In this document: one piece after another, positions 8,125-16,024 of the stretch
Position numbering within the stretch: position 1 is the stretch's first letter
Layout: each line of letters opens with the position of its first letter
Source of the DNA: UBA4312 sp002394635
GTDB lineage: Bacteria > Bacillota_I > Bacilli_A > Erysipelotrichales > Erysipelotrichaceae
Length of the DNA: 64,000 bases
Assembly: GCA_946539765.1 (NCBI GenBank)
Contig: CAMNHO010000006.1
Location: 60,687-124,686, forward strand
Direction: 5' to 3'
Position numbers and translations under genes: made by a program
Notes under the pieces: generated by a model
Databases searched by the model: none
What the model was told of the DNA's origin: nothing
What the model saw: the letters and a program-made list of their open reading frames with translations, nothing else

Positions 8125-9303
8125 ATGGATTCTTTGGAGTTATGTCGGCAGCTGGCCATTATTATTTTGTTTGCAAAAGTCTTTGGTTTAACAGCTCGCC
8201 ATTTTAAGACCCCTCAGGTAGCAGGGGAGATCATTGCCGGATTATTAATCGGACCTAGTGTGTTCGGATGGGTCCAGAACAATGATACTTTAGGTATGTT
8301 TGCAGAAATAGGCGTTATTATTTTAATGTTTTCTGCTGGATTGGGCACCAATTTAAATGATTTAAAAAAAACCGGGGCAAAAGCTTTTTTAATAGCGACC
8401 TTCGGTGTGCTAATGCCTCTTCTTTTGGGAACGATTTTATACCTTTCTTTTTATGGATGGGCATCAATTGGTTCGGATCAGTTTTTGAGAGCTGTTTTTG
8501 TTGGTACAGTATTGACTGCGACATCTGTTAGTATTACCGTGCAAGTTTTAAAAGAGCTGGGAAAACTGAATGATATTATTGGAACGACAATCGTGAGTGC
8601 TGCTATTATCGATGATGTTATTGGAATCATTGTCCTGACCATTGTAATGGGATTTAAAGACCCAAGCTCCAATATTATGTCAGTATTATTGAGTACTCTT
8701 TTATTTTTCGTTTTTTCTGTCGTTGCCGGCTTTATCATCTATAAAATATTTAAATGGCTGGATTACAGAAATCCGCATACACAAAGAATTCCTATTTTAG
8801 GTTTGGCTTTGGCTTTTGCATTTTCATATATTGCCGAAACATACTTCCAGGTTGCTGATATCACCGGTGCTTATGTGGCAGGTGTTATCTTGTGTTCTTT
8901 AGAAGATTCCAACTATATCTCAAGAAAAATGGATATTGAATCGTATATGTTATTTGGTCCGATCTTCTTTGCCAGTATAGGTCTACAGACCGATATTCAT
9001 GCATTGGATACCAGTGTAATGCTGTTTTCTCTGGCATTTATCGTTGTCGGTTTGTCCAGTAAAATCATTGGATGTGGCGGTATTTCAAAACTATTAGGGT
9101 TTGATGGAAAAGAATCTTTTATTATAGGTGTTGGTATGATGACACGAGGAGAAGTAGCATTAATTGTGGCCCAAAGAGGAATGAAGGTAGGCTTATTAAC
9201 AGATACATTCTTCACTTCAGTCATTTTGTTGATTATCGTCAGTTCCATTCTTGTACCTGTTTGTTTAAAGGTTTTGTTTTCTAAAAGAGTTAAAACAGCT
9301 TAA
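8125..9303 (+). CDS. Cation:proton antiporter, CPA2 (KefB/GerN-like) family
   Basis: An integral membrane protein of 392 residues with about 12 hydrophobic segments. CPA2 exchangers swap Na+ or K+ for H+ across the cytoplasmic membrane. The family signatures QVAGEIIAGLLIGPSVFGW near residue 30 and the AAIIDDVIGI pair of acidic residues in the ion site are present. There is no C-terminal TrkA-N domain, so it resembles the short GerN/NapA forms. An in-frame start at 7999 exists, but the GGAGG site and promoter lie just before 8125, so the shorter form is preferred. It is monocistronic; the ion specificity is not visible. Confidence 0.88.
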   Translation: MDSLELCRQLAIIILFAKVFGLTARHFKTPQVAGEIIAGLLIGPSVFGWVQNNDTLGMFAEIGVIILMFSAGLGTNLNDLKKTGAKAFLIATFGVLMPLLLGTILYLSFYGWASIGSDQFLRAVFVGTVLTATSVSITVQVLKELGKLNDIIGTTIVSAAIIDDVIGIIVLTIVMGFKDPSSNIMSVLLSTLLFFVFSVVAGFIIYKIFKWLDYRNPHTQRIPILGLALAFAFSYIAETYFQVADITGAYVAGVILCSLEDSNYISRKMDIESYMLFGPIFFASIGLQTDIHALDTSVMLFSLAFIVVGLSSKIIGCGGISKLLGFDGKESFIIGVGMMTRGEVALIVAQRGMKVGLLTDTFFTSVILLIIVSSILVPVCLKVLFSKRVKTA

Positions 9304-9321
9304 AAACATAAAAAGAATAAG

Positions 9322-9368
9322 AAAAGGATTGCTGCCTGTTCTATATGGCAACAATCCTTTATTTTTTT
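9322..9368. terminator. Bidirectional terminator between the antiporter and aminotransferase genes
   Basis: AAAAGGATTG pairs with CAATCCTTT, with an inner GCC/GGC. A T-run follows on the plus strand and A-rich sequence lies on the other side, so it can serve both convergent genes. Confidence 0.75.
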
Positions 9369-9393
9369 CAAAGAATGCCTTTTAATAAGGTGT

Positions 9394-10560
9394 TTATTTT
9401 GTCTTCAAATAAGGCTCAATAAACTTTTCGATTCGTTCAATTGCCTCTTTAATGTGGTCAAGGCTGTATGCGTAGGAAATACGGATAAAGCCTTCTCCAT
9501 GTGGACCAAACGCATTTCCTGGGACACACGCCACTTTTTGTTGATTCAACAATTCCGAACAAAATGTTTCACTGTCTAATCCGGTAGGCCGAATATCCGC
9601 AAATACGTAGAATGTACCATGCGGCATATTGGTTTGCAGGCCCATTCGATTGAGTCGGTTCACCAATAGATTTCTTCGATTTCGATAGGCTTCTTTCATC
9701 TCTATCACGTCGTTATAGCCGTTTTTCAAGGCTTCAATGGCTGCATACTGAGCGGCAGTCGGAGCGGACATGATGACGTATTGATGTATCTTTGTCATGG
9801 CAGAACTAACATTCGGATTAGATAATAAATAGCCGAGTCTCCATCCTGTCATGGCGAAAGCTTTGGAAAAACCGTTTACGACAATAATCTGGTCGCGTAT
9901 TTCGGCAAACTGAGCTAATGATGAAAAAGCTTGATCAAAACTTAGTTCAGCATATATTTCATCACTGACAACATAAATACCGGATTCCTTAATGATTGGT
10001 ACCAGCTTTGCGTAATCCTCCCTTGTCATCACGCCCCCAGTAGGATTGCTGGGGAAGTTAATAATCATTGCCTTGGTTTTCTCAGTAATGGCTTTCTTTA
10101 GGATTTCAGGTACAATTTTAAAATCGTTCTCTTTGGTAAGTACGATTGGCACCGGAACAGCACCAGATAAAAGGATTGCCGGTTCATAGGCTACATAATT
10201 TGGGTCGCACACAATGACTTCATCGCCTGGATTACATAGAGCGCGCATGGCTAGATCGATGGCTTCAGAGCCTCCTACTGTAACTAGTACTTCTGTGTTT
10301 GGATCGTAAAACTGTTGGTAATGCTGGCGATGAAATTGGCAGATCAGGTAACGAAGTTCAAATAGACCACGGTTAGCTGTATAATGCGTTTTCCCTTCGT
10401 TCATGGATTGAATAGCGTATTCGCAAATATGCCATGGTGTTGAAAAATCCGGTTCGCCGACGCCTAATGAGATGACCCCCTCCATCGTATTGGCAAGATC
10501 GAAAAATTTTCGAATACCGCTTGGTTTCAATTCCTGCACTGTATAAGATAATGGTTTCAT
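9394..10560 (-). CDS. PLP-dependent aminotransferase, class I/II (PatA-like)
   Basis: A fold-type I aminotransferase of 388 residues. It has the substrate-arm signature SLGVGEPDFSTP near residue 31, the NFPSNPTGG loop at 168-176, SDEIYAEL around the PLP Asp, and NGFSKAFAMTGWRLGY with the PLP Lys at 233. The family includes aspartate, aromatic and N-acetyl-diaminopimelate aminotransferases; the sequence does not let me choose. Its ATG shares one base with the stop of the upstream Lrp-type regulator (TAATG), so the two are translationally coupled. The regulator may sense an amino acid made or used by this enzyme. Confidence 0.9.
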   Translation of the reverse strand: MKPLSYTVQELKPSGIRKFFDLANTMEGVISLGVGEPDFSTPWHICEYAIQSMNEGKTHYTANRGLFELRYLICQFHRQHYQQFYDPNTEVLVTVGGSEAIDLAMRALCNPGDEVIVCDPNYVAYEPAILLSGAVPVPIVLTKENDFKIVPEILKKAITEKTKAMIINFPSNPTGGVMTREDYAKLVPIIKESGIYVVSDEIYAELSFDQAFSSLAQFAEIRDQIIVVNGFSKAFAMTGWRLGYLLSNPNVSSAMTKIHQYVIMSAPTAAQYAAIEALKNGYNDVIEMKEAYRNRRNLLVNRLNRMGLQTNMPHGTFYVFADIRPTGLDSETFCSELLNQQKVACVPGNAFGPHGEGFIRISYAYSLDHIKEAIERIEKFIEPYLKTK

Positions 10561-11054
10561 TATGGCGTCACAACCAATCTATTTGTATCTTCCTGAATCT
10601 TGGATTCCATCAGTACACCGCTTTGTTTATATTGTTTTAGAACGAACAGTGTCTTGGTGGAAATCACATTTTCTACGCAGGCGATTTTGTCGGAAACGAA
10701 GCGAGCCACTTCAAACATTGTCTTTCCTTCTACCAGACACAAAAAATCACAGTCACCGCTTAGCAGATACATAGTATCTACTTCTGGATAATTGGCAATC
10801 AGCATTGCCGTTTTATCGTAACCCTTATTTCTTTGCGGCGAGCAAGACACTTCAATGTAGGCCATGACTTTTTGGTCACGCAAAGCCTTATTATAGTTTA
10901 TGATTGTATGGTAGCCACAAATGATTTGTGATTTTTCTAAATCTTTGATTTCATTTCTAACGACTTCTGGATCTTCCTGTAGAATATCGGCCAGATCTAC
11001 AGCTGTTAATCGGGCATCTTTTTCCAGGAGTTCCAACAATTGAATCTGATTCAT
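10560..11054 (-). CDS. Lrp/AsnC-family transcriptional regulator
   Basis: Feast/famine regulator of 164 residues. An N-terminal winged helix (ELLEKDARLTAVDLADIL) is followed by the RAM ligand-binding fold from about residue 70 (VMAYIEVSCSPQRNKGYD). The recognition helix is less canonical than in E. coli Lrp. It is cotranscribed with the aminotransferase, a common pairing in which the regulator senses the amino acid handled by its partner. AAGGAGG lies 6-12 bases before the ATG. A perfect AT-rich palindrome overlaps its promoter and suggests autoregulation. Confidence 0.9.
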   Translation of the reverse strand: MNQIQLLELLEKDARLTAVDLADILQEDPEVVRNEIKDLEKSQIICGYHTIINYNKALRDQKVMAYIEVSCSPQRNKGYDKTAMLIANYPEVDTMYLLSGDCDFLCLVEGKTMFEVARFVSDKIACVENVISTKTLFVLKQYKQSGVLMESKIQEDTNRLVVTP

Positions 11055-11073
11055 AAAATTCCTCCTTGAAAGT

Positions 11074-11102
11074 ATTCTATCACTTTTAATTAATAATTAA
11101 AA
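11074..11102 (-). promoter_or_regulatory. Lrp-gene promoter with a 19-bp palindromic operator
   Basis: On the minus strand TGATAGAAT forms an extended -10 (11074-11082). Directly upstream lies a perfect palindrome at 11084-11102, TTTTAATTA-A-TAATTAAAA, flanked by TCAC and GTGA. Lrp-family sites are AT-rich palindromes of about this size, so this is a plausible self-operator. Confidence 0.55.
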
Positions 11103-11138
11103 ACGTGATTTCAATATCTATAATGAGTTGTGATAACA

Positions 11139-11167
11139 TTGACAAATTCCCCAACGTTTTCTATAAT
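11139..11167 (+). promoter_or_regulatory. Consensus sigma-A promoter of gap
   Basis: TTGACA and TATAAT are spaced by exactly 17 bp, a perfect consensus. Transcription would start near 11174, just before AAAGGAGG. Strong constitutive glycolytic expression is expected. Confidence 0.9.
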
Positions 11168-11198
11168 TATTTTGATAATTAAAGGAGGAATTACTGAT

Positions 11199-12212
11199 AT
11201 GACAGTAAAAGTTGCAATCAACGGTTTTGGACGTATTGGACGTTTGGCATTCCGTCAGATGTTTGGTGCCGAAGGTTATGATGTAGTTGCTATTAATGAC
11301 TTGACTAGCCCTAAAATGCTAGCTCATTTGTTAAAGTATGACTCTACTCAGGGTACATATGAAAAAGCAGATACAGTCGTAGCTGGAGAAAACTCTATCA
11401 CTGTTGATGGAAAAGAAATTACAATTTATGCAAAGGCAAACGCTGCTGAATTGCCATGGGGCGAATTAGGAGTTGACGTTGTTTTGGAATGTACAGGATT
11501 CTATACTTCCAAAGCTAAAGCACAGGCTCACATCGATGCTGGTGCTCGTAAAGTCGTTATCTCTGCTCCTGCAGGAAATGACCTTCCTACAATCGTTTAC
11601 AATGTAAACCATGAAACATTGAAACCAGAAGATACAGTTATCTCTGCAGCTTCTTGTACTACAAACTGCTTGGCTCCAATGGCTAAAGCTCTGAATGATT
11701 TAGCTCCGATCCAGGCTGGTATCATGAGTACAATTCATGCTTACACTGGTGACCAGATGACATTGGATGGACCTCAGAGAAAAGGCGATTTACGTCGTAG
11801 CCGTGCGGCTGCAGTAAACATTGTACCTAACTCTACAGGTGCTGCAAAAGCCATCGGTTTGGTTATTCCTGAATTGAACGGAAAACTGATTGGTTCTGCT
11901 CAGCGTGTTCCTACTCCTACAGGATCTACCACTATCTTGGTAGCTGTTGTTAAGGGTAAAGTAACTGTTGACGAAATCAATGCTGCTATGAAAGCTGCTA
12001 CTACTGAATCTTTCGGATATACTGAAGAAGAATTAGTATCTAGTGACATCATCGGTATGCGTTATGGTTCATTATTTGACGCAACTCAGACTCAGGTCAT
12101 CGCTATGGAAGATGGAAATACAGAAGTTTCTGTAGTTTCTTGGTATGACAACGAAAATTCATACACTAGCCAGATGGTTCGTACAATTAAGTATTTCTCT
12201 GAATTAGGATAA
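11199..12212 (+). CDS. gap: Glyceraldehyde-3-phosphate dehydrogenase, type I
   Basis: This is the glycolytic NAD-dependent oxidation of glyceraldehyde-3-phosphate. The Rossmann motif NGFGRIGRLAFRQM is at the N-terminus, the catalytic SAASCTTNCLAP has Cys at residue 153, and HAYTGDQ carries the general-base His. The C-terminus SWYDNENSY is canonical. I chose the ATG at 11199 (337 residues) because AAAGGAGG precedes it. An upstream in-frame start at 11130 would lie inside the promoter. It is monocistronic; pgk and tpi are not adjacent, unlike in many Bacillota. Confidence 0.97.
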   Translation: MTVKVAINGFGRIGRLAFRQMFGAEGYDVVAINDLTSPKMLAHLLKYDSTQGTYEKADTVVAGENSITVDGKEITIYAKANAAELPWGELGVDVVLECTGFYTSKAKAQAHIDAGARKVVISAPAGNDLPTIVYNVNHETLKPEDTVISAASCTTNCLAPMAKALNDLAPIQAGIMSTIHAYTGDQMTLDGPQRKGDLRRSRAAAVNIVPNSTGAAKAIGLVIPELNGKLIGSAQRVPTPTGSTTILVAVVKGKVTVDEINAAMKAATTESFGYTEEELVSSDIIGMRYGSLFDATQTQVIAMEDGNTEVSVVSWYDNENSYTSQMVRTIKYFSELG

Positions 12213-12224
12213 TAAGTCAGAATG

Positions 12225-12254
12225 AAAGCATCTCAAAAAAGAGATGCTTTTTTT
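12225..12254 (+). terminator. Terminator of gap
   Basis: A perfect 10-bp stem (AAAGCATCTC with GAGATGCTTT) with an A6 loop and a long T-run. Confidence 0.93.
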
Positions 12255-12331
12255 ATTTTTCAAAGGATTTTTTCACTTTTTATCACTATAATGAAGAAAA
12301 CCAGCCTCTTAGGACTGAAAAAGAATATTCG

Positions 12332-12360
12332 TTGAAAATTAAATTGGATTAGTATATTCT
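12332..12360 (+). promoter_or_regulatory. Possible promoter of the cysS cluster
   Basis: TTGAAA is followed by TATTCT at 17 bp, or TATATT at 15 bp. Another TATAAT sits at 12287 without a clear -35. No T-box motif is seen between 12255 and 12382, though cysS genes often carry one. Confidence 0.4.
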
Positions 12361-12382
12361 TTAATAAGTTAGAGGTGAGAAT

Positions 12383-12550
12383 ATGGCAATCAGAAGAGAG
12401 TTATCCGATTTGGATCGTGATGAATTGACCAAGGATGTCAATGATCTAGATAAAGTATATTTGGAAAAAATGAAGGCCGATGGAATAGATGAAGAGCTGT
12501 TGGAACAGTTCCGCAATCTGTCTTTGGAAATGGATTTTAATAAGGAGTAG
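12383..12550 (+). CDS. Small acidic protein upstream of cysS, 55 residues
   Basis: An ATG preceded by GAGGTGAG at good spacing opens a 55-codon frame that ends 4 bases before the cysS ATG. The cysS ribosome site (AAGGAG) lies in its last codons. The product starts MAIRRELSDLDRDELTK. It is charged, rich in Asp, Glu and Leu, and predicted to be helical or coiled-coil, with no Cys and no membrane segment. I do not recognise a family. The good start signal, tight coupling to cysS and codon use like its neighbours argue that it is real. It could be a small accessory protein or simply a translated leader. Confidence 0.6.
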   Translation: MAIRRELSDLDRDELTKDVNDLDKVYLEKMKADGIDEELLEQFRNLSLEMDFNKE

Positions 12551-12554
12551 GGAA

Positions 12555-13889
12555 ATGAGATTATATAACAGTTATACACAACAAGTAGAAGAACTGGATC
12601 CAATTGAACCGGGAAAGGTTTCCATGTATGTTTGTGGGCCTACTGTTTACAATTACCCACATATTGGAAATGCCCGGCCTATTGTAGTATTTGATACTTT
12701 AAAAAAGGCTCTGGAGCTGCAAGGGCTGGAAGTAACATATGTAAGTAATTATACGGATGTTGATGACAAGATCATCAATGCAGCCATTGAGAATAATGTA
12801 AGCGAAAAAGAAATAACGGAAAAGTATATCAAAGCATACAGTCAAGTACGTTCCGATCTACATGCGGACGAACCGAATGTAACCCCAAGGGTTACCGAGA
12901 CAATGGATCAGGTTATTGCGTTCATTCAGCAGCTGATTGAAAAAGATGCAGCGTATCAAGTGGATGGAGACGTATATTTTCGTGTGAAGTCTGATCCACA
13001 CTATGGTTCATTATCCCACCAGAAAGTAGATGATCTGGTTGTGGGTGCCCGGATCGATGAAAACACAAAAAAGGAGAATCCACTTGATTTTACTTTATGG
13101 AAAGAAACAGAGCGAGGAATCAAATGGAGCACACCATGGTCTAAAGGCCGGCCTGGATGGCATACAGAATGTGTTGTGATGATCCAGGATGTATTCAAAA
13201 AACCGTTGATTGATATTCACGGTGGTGGAATGGACCTGAAATTTCCCCATCATGAAAATGAAATTGCCCAATGTGAAGTATGCAACAACACACGACTAGC
13301 TAATATGTGGGTACATAATGGTATGATCAATATCGAAGGAATCAAAATGTCCAAGTCTCTCGGAAATGTCTGGTGGGCAAAAGATATGATTGCGAAATTC
13401 GGAGGGAATCTAACACGTTGGATCTTGATTTCTACGCAATACCGTTCTTCTTTGAATCTGAATCCAGAAACATTTGATAATGCTAAAAATGAAATGAATC
13501 GGATCCATAATGCACTACATCAGGCCAATGTTAAGTTGGAACTAGCCGGTATAGAGAAAACGGATTTATTGAGCAAACCATTGCTGGATGCGTTTATTGA
13601 TGCGTTAAATGATGATCTGAATACTCCGAATGCGATTGCGGTCATATTTGACGGAATCAAACAATTGAACCAAATCATCCGAAAAAGAGATGTGGATTTA
13701 GATCTTGTCAATACATATTATGCGACCATTTTAAAAATGTTGTATGTATTAGGTATTGAATATGAGGAAATCCATTTAAGCGAAGAAGATAAAGAGCAAT
13801 ATACATTATGGCGTAAAGCCGTTAAAGAAAAGAATTTTGATGTTGCTGATCAATATCGCAGCCAGTTACAGGAAAAGGGAATTCTTTAA
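12555..13889 (+). CDS. cysS: Cysteinyl-tRNA synthetase
   Basis: A class I synthetase of 444 residues. YVCGPTVYNYPHIGNARP holds the zinc-binding Cys and the HIGH box (His at residue 36). KMSKSLGN starts at residue 264. The zinc ligands are completed by TECVVM and the HHENEIAQCE segment. The ATG at 12555 is preceded by AAGGAG; a longer in-frame ORF from 12489 has no ribosome site and runs through the small gene. The stop codon shares a base with mrnC. The order cysS-mrnC-rlmB is that of Bacillus. Confidence 0.96.
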   Translation: MRLYNSYTQQVEELDPIEPGKVSMYVCGPTVYNYPHIGNARPIVVFDTLKKALELQGLEVTYVSNYTDVDDKIINAAIENNVSEKEITEKYIKAYSQVRSDLHADEPNVTPRVTETMDQVIAFIQQLIEKDAAYQVDGDVYFRVKSDPHYGSLSHQKVDDLVVGARIDENTKKENPLDFTLWKETERGIKWSTPWSKGRPGWHTECVVMIQDVFKKPLIDIHGGGMDLKFPHHENEIAQCEVCNNTRLANMWVHNGMINIEGIKMSKSLGNVWWAKDMIAKFGGNLTRWILISTQYRSSLNLNPETFDNAKNEMNRIHNALHQANVKLELAGIEKTDLLSKPLLDAFIDALNDDLNTPNAIAVIFDGIKQLNQIIRKRDVDLDLVNTYYATILKMLYVLGIEYEEIHLSEEDKEQYTLWRKAVKEKNFDVADQYRSQLQEKGIL

Positions 13890-14275
13890 TGGAGATTGTT
13901 ACACATAATGCAACAAGTCTAGCATGGATCGGGGATGCTGTGATGAGCCTATCAGTAAGGGAATATCTTTTAAAAAAAGGATATCGAAAGCCTGATGTAC
14001 TGCAGAAGATGAGCGCCCGGATCTGCAGCGCAAAAGGCCAGGCCTATATTCTGCAACAGTTGGAGCAGAAAAATTGGTTTGAAGAGCAGGAAAAAGTTAT
14101 ACTGCGTAGAGGCCGTAATGCTACAATCCATACCAAAGCGAAAAATGCTTCTCAGCAAACTTATCTGCAGGCAACTTCTCTGGAAGCGCTGCTAGGCTAT
14201 CTATATTTATATGAACATGAAGAACGTTTACAGGCTTTGTTGGGTGAAATCAAGAAATTAGGAGACCTTTTATGA
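13889..14275 (+). CDS. mrnC: Mini-ribonuclease III
   Basis: A 128-residue RNase III catalytic domain without a dsRNA-binding domain. In Bacillus, MrnC trims the ends of 23S rRNA precursor. LAWIGDAVMSLSVREYLL carries the catalytic Asp at residue 16, and TSLEALLGYLYL near residue 101 carries the second metal-binding Glu. Its start overlaps the cysS stop by one base and its end overlaps rlmB by four, indicating a coupled operon. Confidence 0.93.
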   Translation: MEIVTHNATSLAWIGDAVMSLSVREYLLKKGYRKPDVLQKMSARICSAKGQAYILQQLEQKNWFEEQEKVILRRGRNATIHTKAKNASQQTYLQATSLEALLGYLYLYEHEERLQALLGEIKKLGDLL

Positions 14276-14982
14276 TCGTATATGGAAAAAACGTTTGGAA
14301 TCAGATCCAAAATCAACCCGACCAGATTCAGGAAATCTATGTGCAGCAAGGGTTAAAAGACCGTTCTATCGAGAAAAAGATCCAACGTCAGTTTCCTGAC
14401 TATAAAATTAAAACGCGAAGAGAAATGGATTCGATCACCCAGACAACTTCACATCAGGGAATTGCATGTAAGGTAAAAGAAATACCTACTTATTCATTGG
14501 AACAACTGGTTGACAGGGCAGAGAATAAGTTGTTTGTGGTACTGGATGGTATTCAGGATCCTCATAATGTAGGAGCCATTTTACGTAGTTGTGATTGTAC
14601 AGGTGTCGATGGCTTGATACTTTCTAAGCATCGAAGTGCCGGCCTTACACCAGCAGCTGTAAAATCCAGTACAGGAGCAGCATATACGGTACCAGTCTCA
14701 ATTGTCGCAAATTTATCAAATGCCTTGAAATACTTTAAAGAGAAAGGCTATTGGATCGTTGGAACGGATATGGAAAATGCACGTGACTATCGTCAGGGAA
14801 TTTATGATGTACCTGTTGTACTGGTGATTGGCTCGGAAGGAAAAGGAATCAGTACATTGGTTAAAAAACAATGTGATTATATGATTTCAATTCCCATGCA
14901 TGGCTCCATTTCCAGTTTAAATGCAAGTGTGGCTTGTGCTGTTGTTTTATATCAGATATATAATCAAAGAAATCCGTTATAA
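14272..14982 (+). CDS. rlmB: 23S rRNA 2'-O-methyltransferase, SpoU family (RlmB/TrmH-like)
   Basis: A 236-residue SpoU methylase. An N-terminal substrate-binding domain is followed by the knotted domain with DPHNVGAILRSCDCTG, the VIGSEGKGIS loop and the C-terminal IPMHGSISSLNASVACAVVLY knot. RlmB methylates G2251 in the 23S peptidyl-transferase loop. Assignment to RlmB rests on gene order (cysS-mrnC-rlmB) as well as sequence; another rRNA target is possible. The ATG overlaps the mrnC stop. A second SpoU paralogue is at 45.9 kb. Confidence 0.85.
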   Translation: MIVYGKNVWNQIQNQPDQIQEIYVQQGLKDRSIEKKIQRQFPDYKIKTRREMDSITQTTSHQGIACKVKEIPTYSLEQLVDRAENKLFVVLDGIQDPHNVGAILRSCDCTGVDGLILSKHRSAGLTPAAVKSSTGAAYTVPVSIVANLSNALKYFKEKGYWIVGTDMENARDYRQGIYDVPVVLVIGSEGKGISTLVKKQCDYMISIPMHGSISSLNASVACAVVLYQIYNQRNPL

Positions 14983-15005
14983 TTCTTTTCTGCGGAAAGG
15001 AAAAT

Positions 15006-15599
15006 ATGAAACCAAATATCTATGAATGGATATACTTATACTTTCAAAGAGATGAAGAGGCTCTTCCTCTTCTGATTAAGTATTTTCGACCTATTACTTT
15101 ATCGATTATCAGCAATCGTTTTAAACATCGACGTATTGAAAGTGCGACATGGAATGAATGTGTATCACTTGCAGACAGTGTATTAAATGACTGCATCAAT
15201 CGATGCAAAGTGGATCAGTATCCAATGTTTAAAGCCTTGTATCGAACTTCTTTAAATAATCGACTGATCGATCGTAATCGTACAGAATATGTACATACAC
15301 CGGAAAATCATGTTGACGTTTTGCATTTGGATTGCTTTGTCAACGATAATATGTGTCATTATATATCGGAAGCAATCGCTGATCCAAGAGTGAACGTACA
15401 TCAGGATGTAATCGTTAAGTGTGACGTTGAGCAGAAGTATAACGAGCTGCCAATCTACTTTACTGCGTATGAAAGACAAATTCTTGAGTGGAAGCGACTC
15501 GGTTATACTACAGCTGAAATTGCCGACAGACTGAATGTGAATGTTCGTCATGTACGATATATCCTATTAAAAATGAAAAAATGGGCATTGTCACATTGA
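15006..15599 (+). CDS. Diverged sigma-70-family factor at the sigH position
   Basis: A 197-residue protein. The C-terminal ~60 residues read as sigma region 4: LPIYFTAYERQILEWKRLG, then the helix-turn-helix TTAEIADRLNVNVRHVRYIL. The N-terminal half has the helical character of region 2, but its promoter-melting motifs are poorly kept. It sits between rlmB and rpmG-secE-nusG, exactly where Bacillus keeps sigH, while yacP, which should lie between, is absent. I infer a fast-evolving SigH relative that may control competence-like or stress genes rather than sporulation. GGAAAGGA precedes the ATG. Confidence 0.7.
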   Translation: MKPNIYEWIYLYFQRDEEALPLLIKYFRPITLSIISNRFKHRRIESATWNECVSLADSVLNDCINRCKVDQYPMFKALYRTSLNNRLIDRNRTEYVHTPENHVDVLHLDCFVNDNMCHYISEAIADPRVNVHQDVIVKCDVEQKYNELPIYFTAYERQILEWKRLGYTTAEIADRLNVNVRHVRYILLKMKKWALSH

Positions 15600-15625
15600 C
15601 AGTCAGCCTTGATTAATGGTAAATT
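15596..15625 (+). promoter_or_regulatory. Promoter of rpmG-secE-nusG
   Basis: TTGACA overlaps the stop codon of the sigma gene. At 18 bp lies TGGTAAATT, an extended -10. AAGGAG at 15635-15640 precedes rpmG. Confidence 0.7.
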
Positions 15626-15649
15626 ATCTTAGTTAAGGAGTGTTTTTGT

Positions 15650-15799
15650 ATGGCTGATAAAGTAATTTTGACATGTACAGAATGTTTATCTCGAAACTAT
15701 ACGACACCAAAGAATAAAAAAAAGATGTCTACGCGTTTGGAAATCAAAAAGTATTGTCCAAAATGCGGAAAACATACATTGCATAAGGAAACGAAATGA
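15650..15799 (+). CDS. rpmG: Ribosomal protein bL33
   Basis: A 49-residue large-subunit protein with the zinc-ribbon form of bL33: Cys9 and Cys12 in CTEC, Cys36 and Cys39 in CPKC. The sequence RNYTTPKNKKK and LEIKKYCPKCGKHTLHKETK is canonical. The ATG follows AAGGAG by 9 bases. It is first in rpmG-secE-nusG, as in Bacillus. In other Bacillota the zinc form is often replaced by a zinc-free paralogue during zinc starvation; none is seen here. Confidence 0.95.
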   Translation: MADKVILTCTECLSRNYTTPKNKKKMSTRLEIKKYCPKCGKHTLHKETK

Positions 15800-15810
15800 G
15801 GGATAGCTAT

Positions 15811-16014
15811 ATGGCAAAAAAAGATACAGATGGAAGAGCTTATTCACCGGCCAGCGTTATTCGTGAGCTGAAAAATGTTAAGTGGCCGACTTTTGGTGAA
15901 TTGATGAAAACCAGTGCTTTGGTTATCGTTTTTACCGTTCTTTTCGGTGTGTATTTCTTTATATGTGAATTAGCAGCATCCGGATTGATCAATGCAATCG
16001 TCGGAGCAAAGTAA
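15811..16014 (+). CDS. secE: Preprotein translocase subunit SecE
   Basis: A single-span SecE of 67 residues that clamps SecY in the translocon. ELKNVKWPTFGELMKT is the conserved amphipathic helix, followed by one membrane segment (ALVIVFTVLFGVYFFICELA). Two starts are possible. The ATG at 15796 overlaps the rpmG stop (ATGA), while the ATG at 15811 has GAGGGA at proper distance and gives the usual MAKK N-terminus, so I prefer it. Confidence 0.92.
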   Translation: MAKKDTDGRAYSPASVIRELKNVKWPTFGELMKTSALVIVFTVLFGVYFFICELAASGLINAIVGAK

Positions 16015-16024
16015 GAGGTTGACT

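Noticed and set aside
11130..11198. N-terminal extension of GAPDH
   Set aside because: It covers the consensus TTGACA/TATAAT promoter and AAAGGAGG, so it cannot be translated from that transcript.
12255..12382. T-box leader upstream of cysS
   Set aside because: No AGGGTGGNACC-type motif and no terminator/antiterminator pair are present in the 128 bases.
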